Positions 1-8,718 of a DNA stretch of 64,000 nucleotides are shown here, in pieces (positions within the stretch are counted from its first letter, which is position 1; every line of letters starts with the position of its first letter). The notes below the pieces were generated by a model. That model made no database searches. It was given only the letters and a program-made list of their open reading frames with translations, and had not been told where the DNA came from. This DNA is from an uncultured Clostridia bacterium (GTDB taxonomy: Bacteria; Bacillota; Clostridia; TANB77; CAG-508). The position numbers and the translations under genes were made by a program. The stretch spans positions 1-64,000 of the forward strand of contig CALXRX010000001.1 in assembly GCA_944390975.1 (NCBI GenBank), in the 5' to 3' direction.

Positions 1-1104
1 TTATTTAGAGATAAAAAATCATTAGCAATGATGTTAGTAATACCAATATTTATACCACTTATAGTTATAGGAATGTCTGCTTTATTTGAAGCACAAATAA
101 GTAAAGATGTAAATGAATATAATAAAATTGGTTTTGCGTATGAAATGACAGATGCAGAAAAAAATATTGCAGAAGAAATAAACATTGAAATAATACAAGG
201 AAATGAAGAAGAACTAAAACAAAAGTATGATGCAGGAGAAATTAATTTATATATAACAAAACAAGATAATAAATATATTATAAATACAGATGAATCTGAT
301 ACAAGCACATATGCAAGTTCCTTAATGGAAACATACTTTAATACATATAAACAATATTTACAACAAAACTATTTAGAACAAAACAATTTAAATGCAGATG
401 CAGTATTAAATATTATAACTGTAGAAGAAAATAAGCTAGAGCAAGATAATTATTTTGTAAACTATATAAAAAATTATGCATTTTTATTTATAATGATGGC
501 AATAACAGTTTCAGCTACATACCCAGCTACAGACACAACAGCAGGTGAAAGAGAAAGAGGGACATTAGAAACACTCCTTACTTTCCCAATAAAGAGTAAA
601 GATATAATTGTAGGTAAATTTTTAGGAGTTACTGTATCTTCTATTATTACAGGACTTATAAGTTTAGTGTTAGCAATTATTTCTTTAATGATTACAAAAA
701 ATATGTATTCAATATATGAAGGAATTGACACTATGTATTCACCAAGTAGTATTGTATTTGCAGTAATAGTAATAATTGCATATTCATTCTTTATAAGTGG
801 ACTATGCATTAGTATTGCAAGTACATCAAAAACATTTAAAGAAGCACAAAGTGCATTAACACCATTAACATTTATATCATTTTTCCCTGGAATGATTGCA
901 TTTATGCTAGGAATAACAACAACACCAGTTCTTTCAATAATTCCATTTTTAAACTTTACATTAATATTTACAGACATTAATAATGGAATAATAGAGCCAC
1001 TTAATATAATACTAATGACGGTTTCTACAATTATATATATTAGTTTAGTTTTTGTGTATATCATAAAACAATATAAATCTGAAAAAGTATTATTTGCAAA
1101 ATAG
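1..1104 (+). CDS. ABC-2 type transporter permease (NatB-like), 5' end outside window
   Basis: The frame is open from the first base and reads LFRDKKSLAMMLVIPIF before the first internal ATG at 28, so the true start lies upstream. Residues about 9-29 form a first membrane helix. An extracytoplasmic loop of about 125 residues follows, then five more hydrophobic segments in the C-terminal half. The stretch AGERERGTLETLLTFP near residue 181 is the cytoplasmic coupling loop typical of ABC-2 permeases of the NatB/YhaP type. These proteins form the membrane pore of an exporter whose ATPase would be encoded upstream, outside the window. Substrate unknown (NatAB exports sodium; relatives export peptides or drugs). 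Family assignment is firm, substrate is not. Confidence 0.85.
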   Translation, partial: LFRDKKSLAMMLVIPIFIPLIVIGMSALFEAQISKDVNEYNKIGFAYEMTDAEKNIAEEINIEIIQGNEEELKQKYDAGEINLYITKQDNKYIINTDESDTSTYASSLMETYFNTYKQYLQQNYLEQNNLNADAVLNIITVEENKLEQDNYFVNYIKNYAFLFIMMAITVSATYPATDTTAGERERGTLETLLTFPIKSKDIIVGKFLGVTVSSIITGLISLVLAIISLMITKNMYSIYEGIDTMYSPSSIVFAVIVIIAYSFFISGLCISIASTSKTFKEAQSALTPLTFISFFPGMIAFMLGITTTPVLSIIPFLNFTLIFTDINNGIIEPLNIILMTVSTIIYISLVFVYIIKQYKSEKVLFAK

Positions 1105-1122
1105 GAGTTATAGAGGTCTAAT

Positions 1123-1246
1123 ATGATAAATATAAAATTTGAGGAAAACAAATCAATAGCATATGATGACAGTAAACAAATTGGAGAATGTGACTTTAAT
1201 TGCAGATTGTTCTTATGCTAAAAGAATTTTAGATAAATTGGTATAG
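1123..1246 (+). pseudogene. GNAT acetyltransferase remnant (YjdJ-like), internal deletion
   Basis: An ATG at 1123 opens a short frame, MINIKFEENKSIAYDDSKQ, which resembles the start of small YjdJ-type GNAT acetyltransferases, and stops at 1221. In the +1 frame the sequence ADCSYAKRILDKL ends at 1246 and matches the usual C-terminus of the same family (CSFAKK...). The central acetyl-CoA-binding part is missing, so this looks like a deletion remnant rather than a short gene. No CGG is involved, unlike the frameshifts further right. Identification rests on motif memory. Confidence 0.5.
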
Positions 1247-1262
1247 TCCCTTGAATATAAAA

Positions 1263-1291
1263 TTGAAAAAAATAACAAAAAATGTTATAAT
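1263..1291 (+). promoter_or_regulatory. Sigma-A promoter for the gene at 1343
   Basis: TTGAAA at 1263-1268 and TATAAT at 1286-1291 are separated by 17 bp. A TG at 1283-1284 makes an extended -10. This is a near-consensus vegetative promoter and lies just upstream of an AGGAGGGG ribosome binding site. Confidence 0.75.
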
Positions 1292-1342
1292 ATACATATA
1301 TTGTAAATAAAAATTTGCAATAAAGAATAGGAGGGGATTAAT

Positions 1343-1990
1343 ATGAAAACTAAAAAAGTATTAAAAGCAATTGGAATTATAGTAGCAGTTATTATAATAT
1401 TACTTTTAATTCATACTTTTAGGAATTATTATATTATAACTGACTTACAAAACAAAAATTTAGACTACTCAAAACTTACAAACTATTACATTAAAACTAC
1501 AGCATCAGAAAGTGATGGAACAATCGTAACAACTAAATACTATAGGAAGGATAATAATCAAGTTGCATTTTTGGAGAGAAATTTAAATGGAGAAAAAACA
1601 AAAATTTCAATTTATAATAATGGAGAAAAAACAGACGTATTTATAGAAACAAAGGACTCAAAAATTGCACAACTCAATAGTGAAACTATTATAAATCAAT
1701 ATGTTTTTAATCTTTTGGAAACAGATAGCAATTGGCAAATTTTTTTAGGAAGCTTTTTTGCAAATGTTAAATCAACGGATTATAATAACAAAGAATGCTA
1801 TGTAATAAATAACTTTGTATTTTTAAATGCTATAAATTATGATAATACAGAAGCCTATATTGAAAAAGATACTGGACTTTTAGTAAAAATGAGTTTAAAC
1901 GGAATAGATACCAAAAGAGAATATGAATTTGGAAATGTAGAAGACACAATATTTATAGAACCAGATATAAGCCAATATACGGTAAAATAA
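1343..1990 (+). CDS. Membrane-anchored extracytoplasmic protein, function unknown
   Basis: 215 residues. Residues 8-24 form one hydrophobic helix preceded by lysines (MKTKKVLKAIG), giving an N-in anchor with the remainder outside the cell; there is no lipobox cysteine. The exported part is rich in Asn, Thr and Tyr and reads like the beta-rich LolA/LppX-style proteins that measure or carry ligands outside Firmicute cells (GLLVKMSLNG resembles the end of such domains), but I do not recognise a named family. It is a single-gene unit: near-consensus promoter 1263-1291, AGGAGGGG ribosome binding site, and terminator at 2016. Function unknown. Confidence 0.7.
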   Translation: MKTKKVLKAIGIIVAVIIILLLIHTFRNYYIITDLQNKNLDYSKLTNYYIKTTASESDGTIVTTKYYRKDNNQVAFLERNLNGEKTKISIYNNGEKTDVFIETKDSKIAQLNSETIINQYVFNLLETDSNWQIFLGSFFANVKSTDYNNKECYVINNFVFLNAINYDNTEAYIEKDTGLLVKMSLNGIDTKREYEFGNVEDTIFIEPDISQYTVK

Positions 1991-2015
1991 TTCTATATAA
2001 TAAAAAGGTATTATG

Positions 2016-2050
2016 AAAGAGGGTTAATTTTTGAACACCCCTCTTTTTTA
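2016..2050. terminator. Terminator between convergent genes
   Basis: AAAGAGGG at 2016-2023 pairs with CCCTCTTT at 2039-2046, followed by T residues. It ends the 1343 gene, and its A-rich left side could also serve the convergent gene on the minus strand. Confidence 0.75.
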
Positions 2051-2071
2051 TACTTGGAAATAATGATGAAC

Positions 2072-2779
2072 TTAGATGGATTCATGAGAATTAGATATAT
2101 TCAACTTATTTCCTGATAAAACATTTGTGAATATCCTTGTTGCATTTTGGCTTTGAGTTTGAGTTTCTAATGTGTTTTCTTCGGTAAATATACCATATCC
2201 ACCTGCCATGATAATACTATTATCTTTATTTGATAGTATAAATATATATTCTTTATCTAATTCTAAATTATAATCCTCATCTGATATATATGAAATATAC
2301 ATATTTTTTGCATCTTCTTCTGTAATATTGTTTAGTTCCATTTTTTCTTTTTCTGCTTCATTTAAAGTTTTCAAAACTTCTGATACTTTTACGTCTCCAC
2401 CCTCTATGTAAATTGTTTTTAAATCATTTTTTGCTGTTCCTTCTATAATTTCTTTAATCTCAATTTCAATTGGAGTATATGGTGATGGGTCTGTTAATTT
2501 TAAAAAATTTGTTTCTCCAATCGAAGTTACTTTTGCTTTTATAATAGAATAGTCATAAGACATTTTAATTACATTTTCAGGAATTAATGGATCTTCAACC
2601 CAGCTTGTATTTGTTTTAAATGTTCCAACAATTTTTTTATCATTTGTACTTGCAACTATTTCTTTTTCATTATTTACATTTGCTCTTTTCATAACATTAG
2701 AACTGAAAAATATTAGAGCAATAATAGAAACAATTCCAATTAAAGTTATTCCAATAATAAAAATTTTACTTTTTTTCAT
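2072..2779 (-). CDS. Membrane-anchored extracytoplasmic protein, function unknown
   Basis: 235 residues on the minus strand, preceded by an AGGAGG ribosome binding site. Residues 6-26 are a single strongly hydrophobic helix after MKKSK, so the rest is probably outside the membrane. The exported part contains the phrases YDYSIIKAKVTSIGE and IEGTAKNDLKTIYIEGGDV, which resemble secreted proteins of Bacilli and Clostridia with an OB-like beta fold, but I cannot name a family. A Ser/Thr/Gln-rich tail follows the last predicted strand. It is monocistronic and divergent from the MacB-like gene at 2998. Function unknown. Confidence 0.65.
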   Translation of the reverse strand: MKKSKIFIIGITLIGIVSIIALIFFSSNVMKRANVNNEKEIVASTNDKKIVGTFKTNTSWVEDPLIPENVIKMSYDYSIIKAKVTSIGETNFLKLTDPSPYTPIEIEIKEIIEGTAKNDLKTIYIEGGDVKVSEVLKTLNEAEKEKMELNNITEEDAKNMYISYISDEDYNLELDKEYIFILSNKDNSIIMAGGYGIFTEENTLETQTQSQNATRIFTNVLSGNKLNISNSHESI

Positions 2780-2909
2780 AATATTTTTCCTCCTAATAAT
2801 TATATTTATTAACTAAAACTGCATTTGAATCGCTAGCAAATATATTCTATCACATTTTAATTAAAGTATATATTTTTTTTTAGTTTTTTAATAATTTGTA
2901 TTTGATTCG

Positions 2910-2938
2910 TTGTTAATTACTTGTTTTTGTGATATTAT
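2910..2938 (+). promoter_or_regulatory. Sigma-A promoter for the MacB-like transporter
   Basis: TTGTTA at 2910-2915 and TATTAT at 2933-2938 have a 17 bp spacer and lie 60 bp upstream of the start codon, in the divergent region shared with the 2072 gene. Confidence 0.6.
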
Positions 2939-2997
2939 ATACTGAATGAATAAAAACAATAAAGCTTAAATATTTATAAAATACGAGGAGATTATAT

Positions 2998-5900
2998 ATG
3001 TTACAAATAAAGAATGTTTATAAAGAATATAAAACAGGAAATTTAGTGCAAAAAGCATTAGATAATGTAAGTTTAAACCTAAGAGATAATGAATTTGTTG
3101 CAATTCTTGGACCTAGTGGCTCAGGGAAAACAACACTTTTAAATATTATAGGAGGCTTGGACCGTTACGACAAAGGAGATTTAATAATTAATGAGATATC
3201 TACAAAAGACTATAAAGATAGAGATTGGGATTCATATCGAAATCATACAATAGGCTTTGTATTTCAAAGTTATAATTTAATCCCACACCAAACTATTTTA
3301 TCGAATGTTGAACTTGCACTAACAATTTCAGGTGTATCAAAAAGTACACGAAAGAAAAAAGCCATAGATGCATTAGAAAAAGTAGGACTTGCAAATCAAA
3401 TGCATAAAAAACCAAATCAATTATCAGGTGGGCAAATGCAAAGGGTAGCCATTGCAAGAGCATTAGTAAATAATCCAGATATTTTACTTGCTGACGAGCC
3501 AACAGGAGCATTAGATAGTGATACGAGTGTTCAAGTTATGGAATTGTTAAAAGAAGTTGCAAAAGACCGATTAGTAGTAATGGTAACGCATAATCCAGAA
3601 TTAGCACAAAAATATGCTACACGTATTGTAAACTTAAAAGATGGAAAGATATGTGATGATACAAAACCATATATAATAGAAAATGAAACAAATAAAAAAC
3701 CAGAACATAAAAATATGGGAAAAACATCTATGTCATTTTTAACATCTTTATCACTTAGTTTTAATAATTTAAGAACAAAAAAAGGAAGAACATTTTTAAC
3801 TTCATTTGCTGGTTCAATTGGAATTATTGGGATAGCACTAATATTATCAATATCAAATGGTGTTAATAGGTACATAAAATCTGTAGAAGAAGACACATTA
3901 TCTGAATATCCTTTACAAATACAAAGTTCAGGAATTGATATGACTTCAATGTTAATGGGAGGAGATAATGATGCTAATAAAAATGAAGAAACAGGAGAAA
4001 TTAATGTTAATAAAATGCTAACAAATATGTTTTCAACAATAGGCTCAAATGATTTAATTTCTTTAAAACAATATTTAGATAGTGAGGATAGTCATATAAC
4101 TGATTATGCAAAAGCAGTTGAATATAAATATAACATTTCACCCAAAATATATAATTCAGATACTGAAAATTTAAGACAACTTAACCCAGATATTTCTTTT
4201 GCAAGTTTAGGAATTGGCTCAGGAACAACTACCAATACAATGTTATCAAATATGATGAGTACAGACGTATTTTTTCAAATTCCAGAGGATTCAAAGTTAT
4301 ATGAAGAGCAATATGATGTAAAAGCTGGAAATTGGCCTACAAATTATAATGAATGTGTATTAGTATTAACTTCAAAGGGAAATATTAGTGATTTTATGCT
4401 ATATACATTAGGATTAAGAGATTTTTCAGAACTAGATACACTAGTTACACAATTTTTAAACGAAGAAGATGTAGAAACACCAGATACAGCATCTTCATAT
4501 GATTATGAAGATATATTAGGAACAACTTTTAAATTAATTAATATTAGTGATTGTTATGAATATGATGAAGAGTATAATATCTGGAGAGATAAAACAGATA
4601 ATATGCAATATATGAAAGAATTAGTAGGAAATGGTGAAGATATAAAAATTGTAGGAATTGTACAACCCAAAGAAGGCGTAGCAGCAGCTATGCTACAAGC
4701 AGGAATAGGATATCCATATTCTTTAACGAAACATGTAATAGAAAATGCTAGTAATAGCGAAATTGTAAAAAAACAACTAGAATTATCTGAAATCAATGTT
4801 TTTACAGGTAAAAGATTTGATGATACGGAAGAAGAAAGTTCTTTTAACATGAATTCTTTAATTGAAGTAGATACAAATGCTATAAAATCAGCTTTTAAAA
4901 TAGATGAATCAAAAATAAAAGTAGATTTTAGCAACTTAAACAATATAATAACAGAAAATTCATTACCCGCTCTTGATATAAATGATGTTTTAAGTGAAAT
5001 TAAGTTTTCAATGACAAGTAATGATATACAAAAATTAATTAATGACCTTCTAAAAGGTTATGAAGAATATGTAAAGAAAAATCCAGATGCAAATATTACA
5101 AAAATAACAAAACAATTATCAGAATATTTACAGTCAAAAGAAGTAAATGAATTACTAAATAAAGAAATTGAAGAAATTATTAAGGAAAATGGAAGCATAA
5201 CAATTACCCAAGAGCAAATGAAAAAAATTATGACTAGTATTTTACAAGGATATAAAAAATATGTTGACGAAAATGAATTAATAACAGTTAAAGATTTAGA
5301 AAAACAACTATCTCAATATCTTGAATCAGATGAAGTAAAGAAAATCATAAGCAATAATATTTCAGAAATTATAAAATCACAAAATGTAGAAGAACAAATT
5401 TCAGATATAATGGAAAAATATATGAAATCTGTTGTAAATTCAATGAGTAAAAATTTAGAAAAAGAAATGAAATCAAGCATTAACAAATTAAGTAAATCCA
5501 TGGCAAATGCAATTAGTATTGATGAAACTACTTTCATAAATGCATTTCATATGAAAATGGATGAAGAAGAATTATCAGAACTTATGGCATCACTTATGTC
5601 AAAAGAACAAACAACATACGAAAATAATTTAAAAAAACTAGATTATGCTAATTTTGATGAGCCAAAAGGTATTAGCATTTATCCTAAAGATTTTGAAGCT
5701 AATGAAGCAATTACTAATTTATTAAATGAATACAACAATCGTATGGAAGAAGAAGGCAATAAAGAAAAAGTAATTTCTTATACAGATATGGTAGGAACTT
5801 TAATGAGTTCTGTAACAACAATTGTAGATGTAATTAGTTATGTACTTATTGCATTTGTTGCGATATCTTTAGTAGTATCATCTATTATGATAGGGGTTAT

Positions 5901-6237
5901 TACATATATTAGTGTATTAGAACGTAAAAAAGAAATTGGAATTTTAAGAGCAATTGGAGCTTCAAAGCACAATATTGCAGAAGTGTTTAATGCAGAAACA
6001 TTTATTGTTGGTACACTTGCTGGATTAATAGGAATAGGAATAACCTTATTATTACTAATTCCTATTAATCAAATTATTAGTTCAATTTCTAATGGACTTG
6101 ACGTTAAAGCTTCACTACCAGCAGAAGCAGGACTAATTTTAATTATATTAAGTATAGTTTTAACATTAATAGGAGGAATTATTCCATCTAAAAAAGCAGC
6201 CAAAGAAGATCCTGTATTAGCATTAAGAAGTGAATAA
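2998..6237 (+). CDS. MacB-like ABC transporter, ATPase fused to FtsX-type permease, with long periplasm-like insertion
   Basis: 1079 residues. The N-terminal 225 residues are a LolD/MacB-type ATPase: Walker A GPSGSGKTT near residue 38, signature LSGGQ near 142, Walker B LLADEPTG near 163. A first membrane helix near residues 270-290 (GSIGIIGIALILSIS) opens an unusually long extracytoplasmic domain of about 640 residues. Three helices at the C-terminus form the FtsX core, including the motif LERKKEIGILRAIGASK. MacB-family proteins do not translocate a substrate across the membrane but transmit ATPase movement to the outside (mechanotransmission). Residues about 684-735 and 747-795 are an internal repeat with the cores GYEEYVKK and GYKKYVDE, followed by amphipathic coiled-coil-like sequence. 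It has its own promoter and terminator. Substrate unknown. Confidence 0.9.
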   Translation: MLQIKNVYKEYKTGNLVQKALDNVSLNLRDNEFVAILGPSGSGKTTLLNIIGGLDRYDKGDLIINEISTKDYKDRDWDSYRNHTIGFVFQSYNLIPHQTILSNVELALTISGVSKSTRKKKAIDALEKVGLANQMHKKPNQLSGGQMQRVAIARALVNNPDILLADEPTGALDSDTSVQVMELLKEVAKDRLVVMVTHNPELAQKYATRIVNLKDGKICDDTKPYIIENETNKKPEHKNMGKTSMSFLTSLSLSFNNLRTKKGRTFLTSFAGSIGIIGIALILSISNGVNRYIKSVEEDTLSEYPLQIQSSGIDMTSMLMGGDNDANKNEETGEINVNKMLTNMFSTIGSNDLISLKQYLDSEDSHITDYAKAVEYKYNISPKIYNSDTENLRQLNPDISFASLGIGSGTTTNTMLSNMMSTDVFFQIPEDSKLYEEQYDVKAGNWPTNYNECVLVLTSKGNISDFMLYTLGLRDFSELDTLVTQFLNEEDVETPDTASSYDYEDILGTTFKLINISDCYEYDEEYNIWRDKTDNMQYMKELVGNGEDIKIVGIVQPKEGVAAAMLQAGIGYPYSLTKHVIENASNSEIVKKQLELSEINVFTGKRFDDTEEESSFNMNSLIEVDTNAIKSAFKIDESKIKVDFSNLNNIITENSLPALDINDVLSEIKFSMTSNDIQKLINDLLKGYEEYVKKNPDANITKITKQLSEYLQSKEVNELLNKEIEEIIKENGSITITQEQMKKIMTSILQGYKKYVDENELITVKDLEKQLSQYLESDEVKKIISNNISEIIKSQNVEEQISDIMEKYMKSVVNSMSKNLEKEMKSSINKLSKSMANAISIDETTFINAFHMKMDEEELSELMASLMSKEQTTYENNLKKLDYANFDEPKGISIYPKDFEANEAITNLLNEYNNRMEEEGNKEKVISYTDMVGTLMSSVTTIVDVISYVLIAFVAISLVVSSIMIGVITYISVLERKKEIGILRAIGASKHNIAEVFNAETFIVGTLAGLIGIGITLLLLIPINQIISSISNGLDVKASLPAEAGLILIILSIVLTLIGGIIPSKKAAKEDPVLALRSE

Positions 6238-6244
6238 AATGTGA

Positions 6245-6279
6245 AAATAGAGTTTGCATATATAGCAAGCTCTATTTTT
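6245..6279 (+). terminator. Rho-independent terminator of the MacB-like gene
   Basis: AAATAGAGTTTGC at 6245-6257 pairs with GCAAGCTCTATTT (one G-T pair) across a 6-7 base loop and is followed by T residues. Confidence 0.8.
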
Positions 6280-6392
6280 GTATAAAAAATCATTTTATAC
6301 AATAAGGTTAATGTACCTTTAAATAACAATGAAAAACGTAAAAAATACCAAAATATACCAAAATTGGGAAAAATTACTACATCTATATTTAC

Positions 6393-6430
6393 AAACAAAT
6401 GTTTACATACAAATAAAATGATGCTATAAT
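6393..6430 (+). promoter_or_regulatory. Promoter with LexA-like box for the SOS polymerase
   Basis: TTTACA at 6402-6407 and TATAAT at 6425-6430 are 17 bp apart. AAACAAATGTTT at 6393-6404 overlaps the -35. It has the AAC-N4-GTT core of Gram-positive LexA boxes (consensus CGAAC-N4-GTTCG) but lacks the flanking G and C. The downstream gene is of a type normally under SOS control. Confidence 0.45.
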
Positions 6431-6462
6431 AAAATTAAAGTTCAAACAGGAGAGTGAAAGTT

Positions 6463-7728
6463 ATGCAAAAATCTTATTTATGTATTGATTTAAAAACATT
6501 CTATGCTTCTGTTGAGTGCGTTGAAAGAGGTTTAGATCCATTTAGCACAAATTTAGTAGTAGCAGATCCACAAAGAGGAAAAGGAACAATTTGTTTAGCG
6601 GTTAGTCCTAAAATGAAAATGCTAGGTGTAAAAAATAGATGTAGAATATATGAAATTCCACCAACAATAAAATACATTATTGCAATACCAAGAATGAAAA
6701 AATACATTGAATATTCAGCAAATATATATGAAATTTATCTTAAATACTTTGCAAAAGAAGACATACATATATATTCAATAGATGAAGCTTTTATAGATGC
6801 AACTAACTATTTAAAACTATATAAAATGGATATATTTGAACTTGGAAAAACAATAGTGCAAAATATTTTAGAAACATATGGAATAACAGCTACAGTAGGG
6901 ATAGGCACAAATTTATATTTATCAAAAATTGCACTTGATATTACAGCAAAACATAGCCCCAATAATATAGGCTATTTAGATGAGGAAAAATATAAAAAAG
7001 AATTATGGCATCATAAACCACTTACAGATTTCTGGCAAATAGGAAAAGGAATAGAGCAAAGATTAAATAAAATGGGAATATTTGATATGTACGATATAGC
7101 AAAAACAGAAACAAAAAAGTTGTATAAGGAATTTGGTATAAATGCAAAATATTTAATAGACCATGCTTGGGGAAAAGAAAGTTGTACAATTGCAGATATT
7201 AAAGCATATAAACCTAAAACAAATTCAATTTCAAACAGTCAAGTATTGTTTAAAGATTATCCATTTGAAAAGGCAAGATTAGTTTTAAAAGAGATGGTGG
7301 AACTAGGTAGTCTAAAACTAATGCAGAATAATTTATTAACAGATACTTTGCAACTATATATTGGTTATTCTAAAGACATTATAAAAGCAACTGGAGGAAA
7401 CAAAAAAATTATTAATTATACAAATGTATATTCAGAACTTCTAAAAGAATTTTTAACTATTTATGATAAAACAACAAATAGAAATATTCCAATAAGAAGA
7501 ATAGGAATAAGCTTTGCAAATGTAATAGAAACACAAAATGTACAACTTAGCCTATTTACAAATCAAGAAAAACTTGACAAAGAAAGAAATTTAGAATTAG
7601 AAATAAATAATATAAAAGATAGATTTGGCAAAAATTCTATTTTAAGGGGAATGAATTTACAAAAAGATGCAACCACAATAGTTCGAAATAAATTAATAGG
7701 AGGTCATAACCGGTGGATAATACTGTAA
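6463..7728 (+). CDS. Y-family translesion DNA polymerase (UvrX/UmuC type of Gram-positives)
   Basis: 421 residues as read. Catalytic motifs are DLKTFYASVE (metal ligand D9) and SIDEAFID (D107, E108). The C-terminal little-finger region and the end RNKLIGGH identify the UvrX/UmuC branch of Gram-positive bacteria rather than classical DinB. It copies past DNA lesions and usually works with a YolD-like partner, encoded immediately downstream here. I chose ATG 6463, nine bases after CAGGAGAG; the upstream GTG at 6454 sits next to that site. An in-frame CGG at 7711 follows the conserved GGHN. If the C is skipped as at four other sites in this window, the protein ends HNGG with a stop at 7718-7720 instead of running on as NRWIIL. 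Confidence 0.92.
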   Translation: MQKSYLCIDLKTFYASVECVERGLDPFSTNLVVADPQRGKGTICLAVSPKMKMLGVKNRCRIYEIPPTIKYIIAIPRMKKYIEYSANIYEIYLKYFAKEDIHIYSIDEAFIDATNYLKLYKMDIFELGKTIVQNILETYGITATVGIGTNLYLSKIALDITAKHSPNNIGYLDEEKYKKELWHHKPLTDFWQIGKGIEQRLNKMGIFDMYDIAKTETKKLYKEFGINAKYLIDHAWGKESCTIADIKAYKPKTNSISNSQVLFKDYPFEKARLVLKEMVELGSLKLMQNNLLTDTLQLYIGYSKDIIKATGGNKKIINYTNVYSELLKEFLTIYDKTTNRNIPIRRIGISFANVIETQNVQLSLFTNQEKLDKERNLELEINNIKDRFGKNSILRGMNLQKDATTIVRNKLIGGHNRWIIL

Positions 7729-8027
7729 ATAGAGCAAAACAATTTCTTCCATTTGATGCACTTAAAGGGTTAAAAGAAGAATTAAGAAAAAAAGAAACAG
7801 AACATCAAGAAAGAATTGAATTATCTGAAGAAAGTTTAATAGAATTAGAAAACAAATTTAATTCTATTGAAAAAGGATGTAGTATTAAAATACGATATTA
7901 TAAAAACACAAGCTACATAGAACTTACAGGCTTAATAACGGGAATTGATTATATAAGAAAGAAAATTCAAATTAATAATACTGAAAATATTAATGCATGT
8001 GACATTATAGAAATTTTAAAAGTATAG
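7713..8027 (+). CDS. YolD-like protein
   Basis: 104 residues starting at GTG 7713, with AGGAGG at 7698-7703 inside the end of the polymerase gene; the two frames overlap by 16 bp, so translation is coupled. The opening NRAKQFLPFDALKGLKEEL is the hallmark of YolD-like proteins, which almost always accompany UvrX/UmuC-type Y-family polymerases in Firmicutes. They are thought to act as a UmuD-like accessory factor, though their biochemistry is poorly known. The C-terminal half (IKIRYYKNTSYIELTGLITG) is a small beta barrel predicted to mediate interaction. Confidence 0.85.
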   Translation: MDNTVNRAKQFLPFDALKGLKEELRKKETEHQERIELSEESLIELENKFNSIEKGCSIKIRYYKNTSYIELTGLITGIDYIRKKIQINNTENINACDIIEILKV

Positions 8028-8040
8028 AAAAAGCTTCCAG

Positions 8041-8077
8041 AAAAATCACATTATTTGTATAATAATGTGATTTTTCT
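8041..8077. terminator. Bidirectional terminator between polymerase operon and Crp/Fnr gene
   Basis: AAAAATCACATTAT at 8041-8054 pairs perfectly with ATAATGTGATTTTT at 8062-8075 across a 7-base loop. A and T tracts on the two sides suit termination in both directions. The stop codon of the minus-strand gene lies inside the stem. Confidence 0.85.
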
Positions 8078-8683
8078 ACCATTTATTTCTATAAGTTTAT
8101 CATCTTTTAAATGTTTTAATTCTCTAAACATGGCAGACCTATTTACAGCAATATAATCAGCTAACTCTTTTAAAGAAAATGGCAAACGAAGAGATTTAGA
8201 TGGAGTATTAATATACTCAATTTCAAAATACTCTAATAACTTATCTCGTATTTGTTTTTTTTCTAATATCCTAACTCTTTTATTTCTTTCCTTAAATTTA
8301 ATATTAGTAATATCAAATAAATTTCTAAGAAATATATTAAAATATGGATGATTTAAATTTTTGGAATTTAATAATTTATCATAATCAATAACTAACACTT
8401 CTGTTTTACCTTTTGAAATAATTTCACAATTATCATCACTAGTACCAGAAATATTTGTTCCAAAAACATCATTTTTAGAAAGGTTTTCCATTAAAATTTC
8501 ATTTCCATTATATTCAATATATATAATTTGAGCGCTTCCTTCCATAATAATACAAACAATATTTTCGTTTTTTATTGTAGGTAATATTTGCTCATTCTTG
8601 TTGTAGGTGTAAGTGTGAACACCTAATAAATCAAGCAATTTACTTATTTGTAATTTAGATAAATCGTCAAAAGGACTCCTCAT
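8051..8683 (-). CDS. Crp/Fnr-family transcriptional regulator
   Basis: 210 residues. Residues 20-115 form a cyclic-nucleotide-binding-like beta roll (IICIIMEGSAQII-type strands, then NDVFGTN). After a long dimerisation helix, residues about 160-200 hold the winged helix-turn-helix (FSLKELADYIAVNRSAMFRE). There is no cysteine cluster for an Fe-S centre of the E. coli Fnr type; the effector is unknown. It is transcribed divergently from the anaerobic ribonucleotide reductase nrdD, and a 22 bp palindrome lies between them, so control of nrdDG and of itself is the natural reading. Many Clostridia place such regulators next to oxidative or nitrosative stress targets. Confidence 0.85.
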   Translation of the reverse strand: MRSPFDDLSKLQISKLLDLLGVHTYTYNKNEQILPTIKNENIVCIIMEGSAQIIYIEYNGNEILMENLSKNDVFGTNISGTSDDNCEIISKGKTEVLVIDYDKLLNSKNLNHPYFNIFLRNLFDITNIKFKERNKRVRILEKKQIRDKLLEYFEIEYINTPSKSLRLPFSLKELADYIAVNRSAMFRELKHLKDDKLIEINGRKITLLYK

Positions 8684-8718
8684 AAATCATCACCAAAAAA
8701 ATTTTAACAAAAAATTAT

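Noticed and set aside
474-1151. Long open frame on the minus strand (225 codons) opposite the ABC-2 permease
   Set aside because: The plus frame has clear permease motifs and membrane helices. The antisense frame has no ribosome binding site and mirrors the hydrophobic codons.
8028-8100. Symmetrical A/T hairpin at 8041 as an operator
   Set aside because: Its position between two convergent genes and flanking A and T tracts fit a bidirectional terminator.
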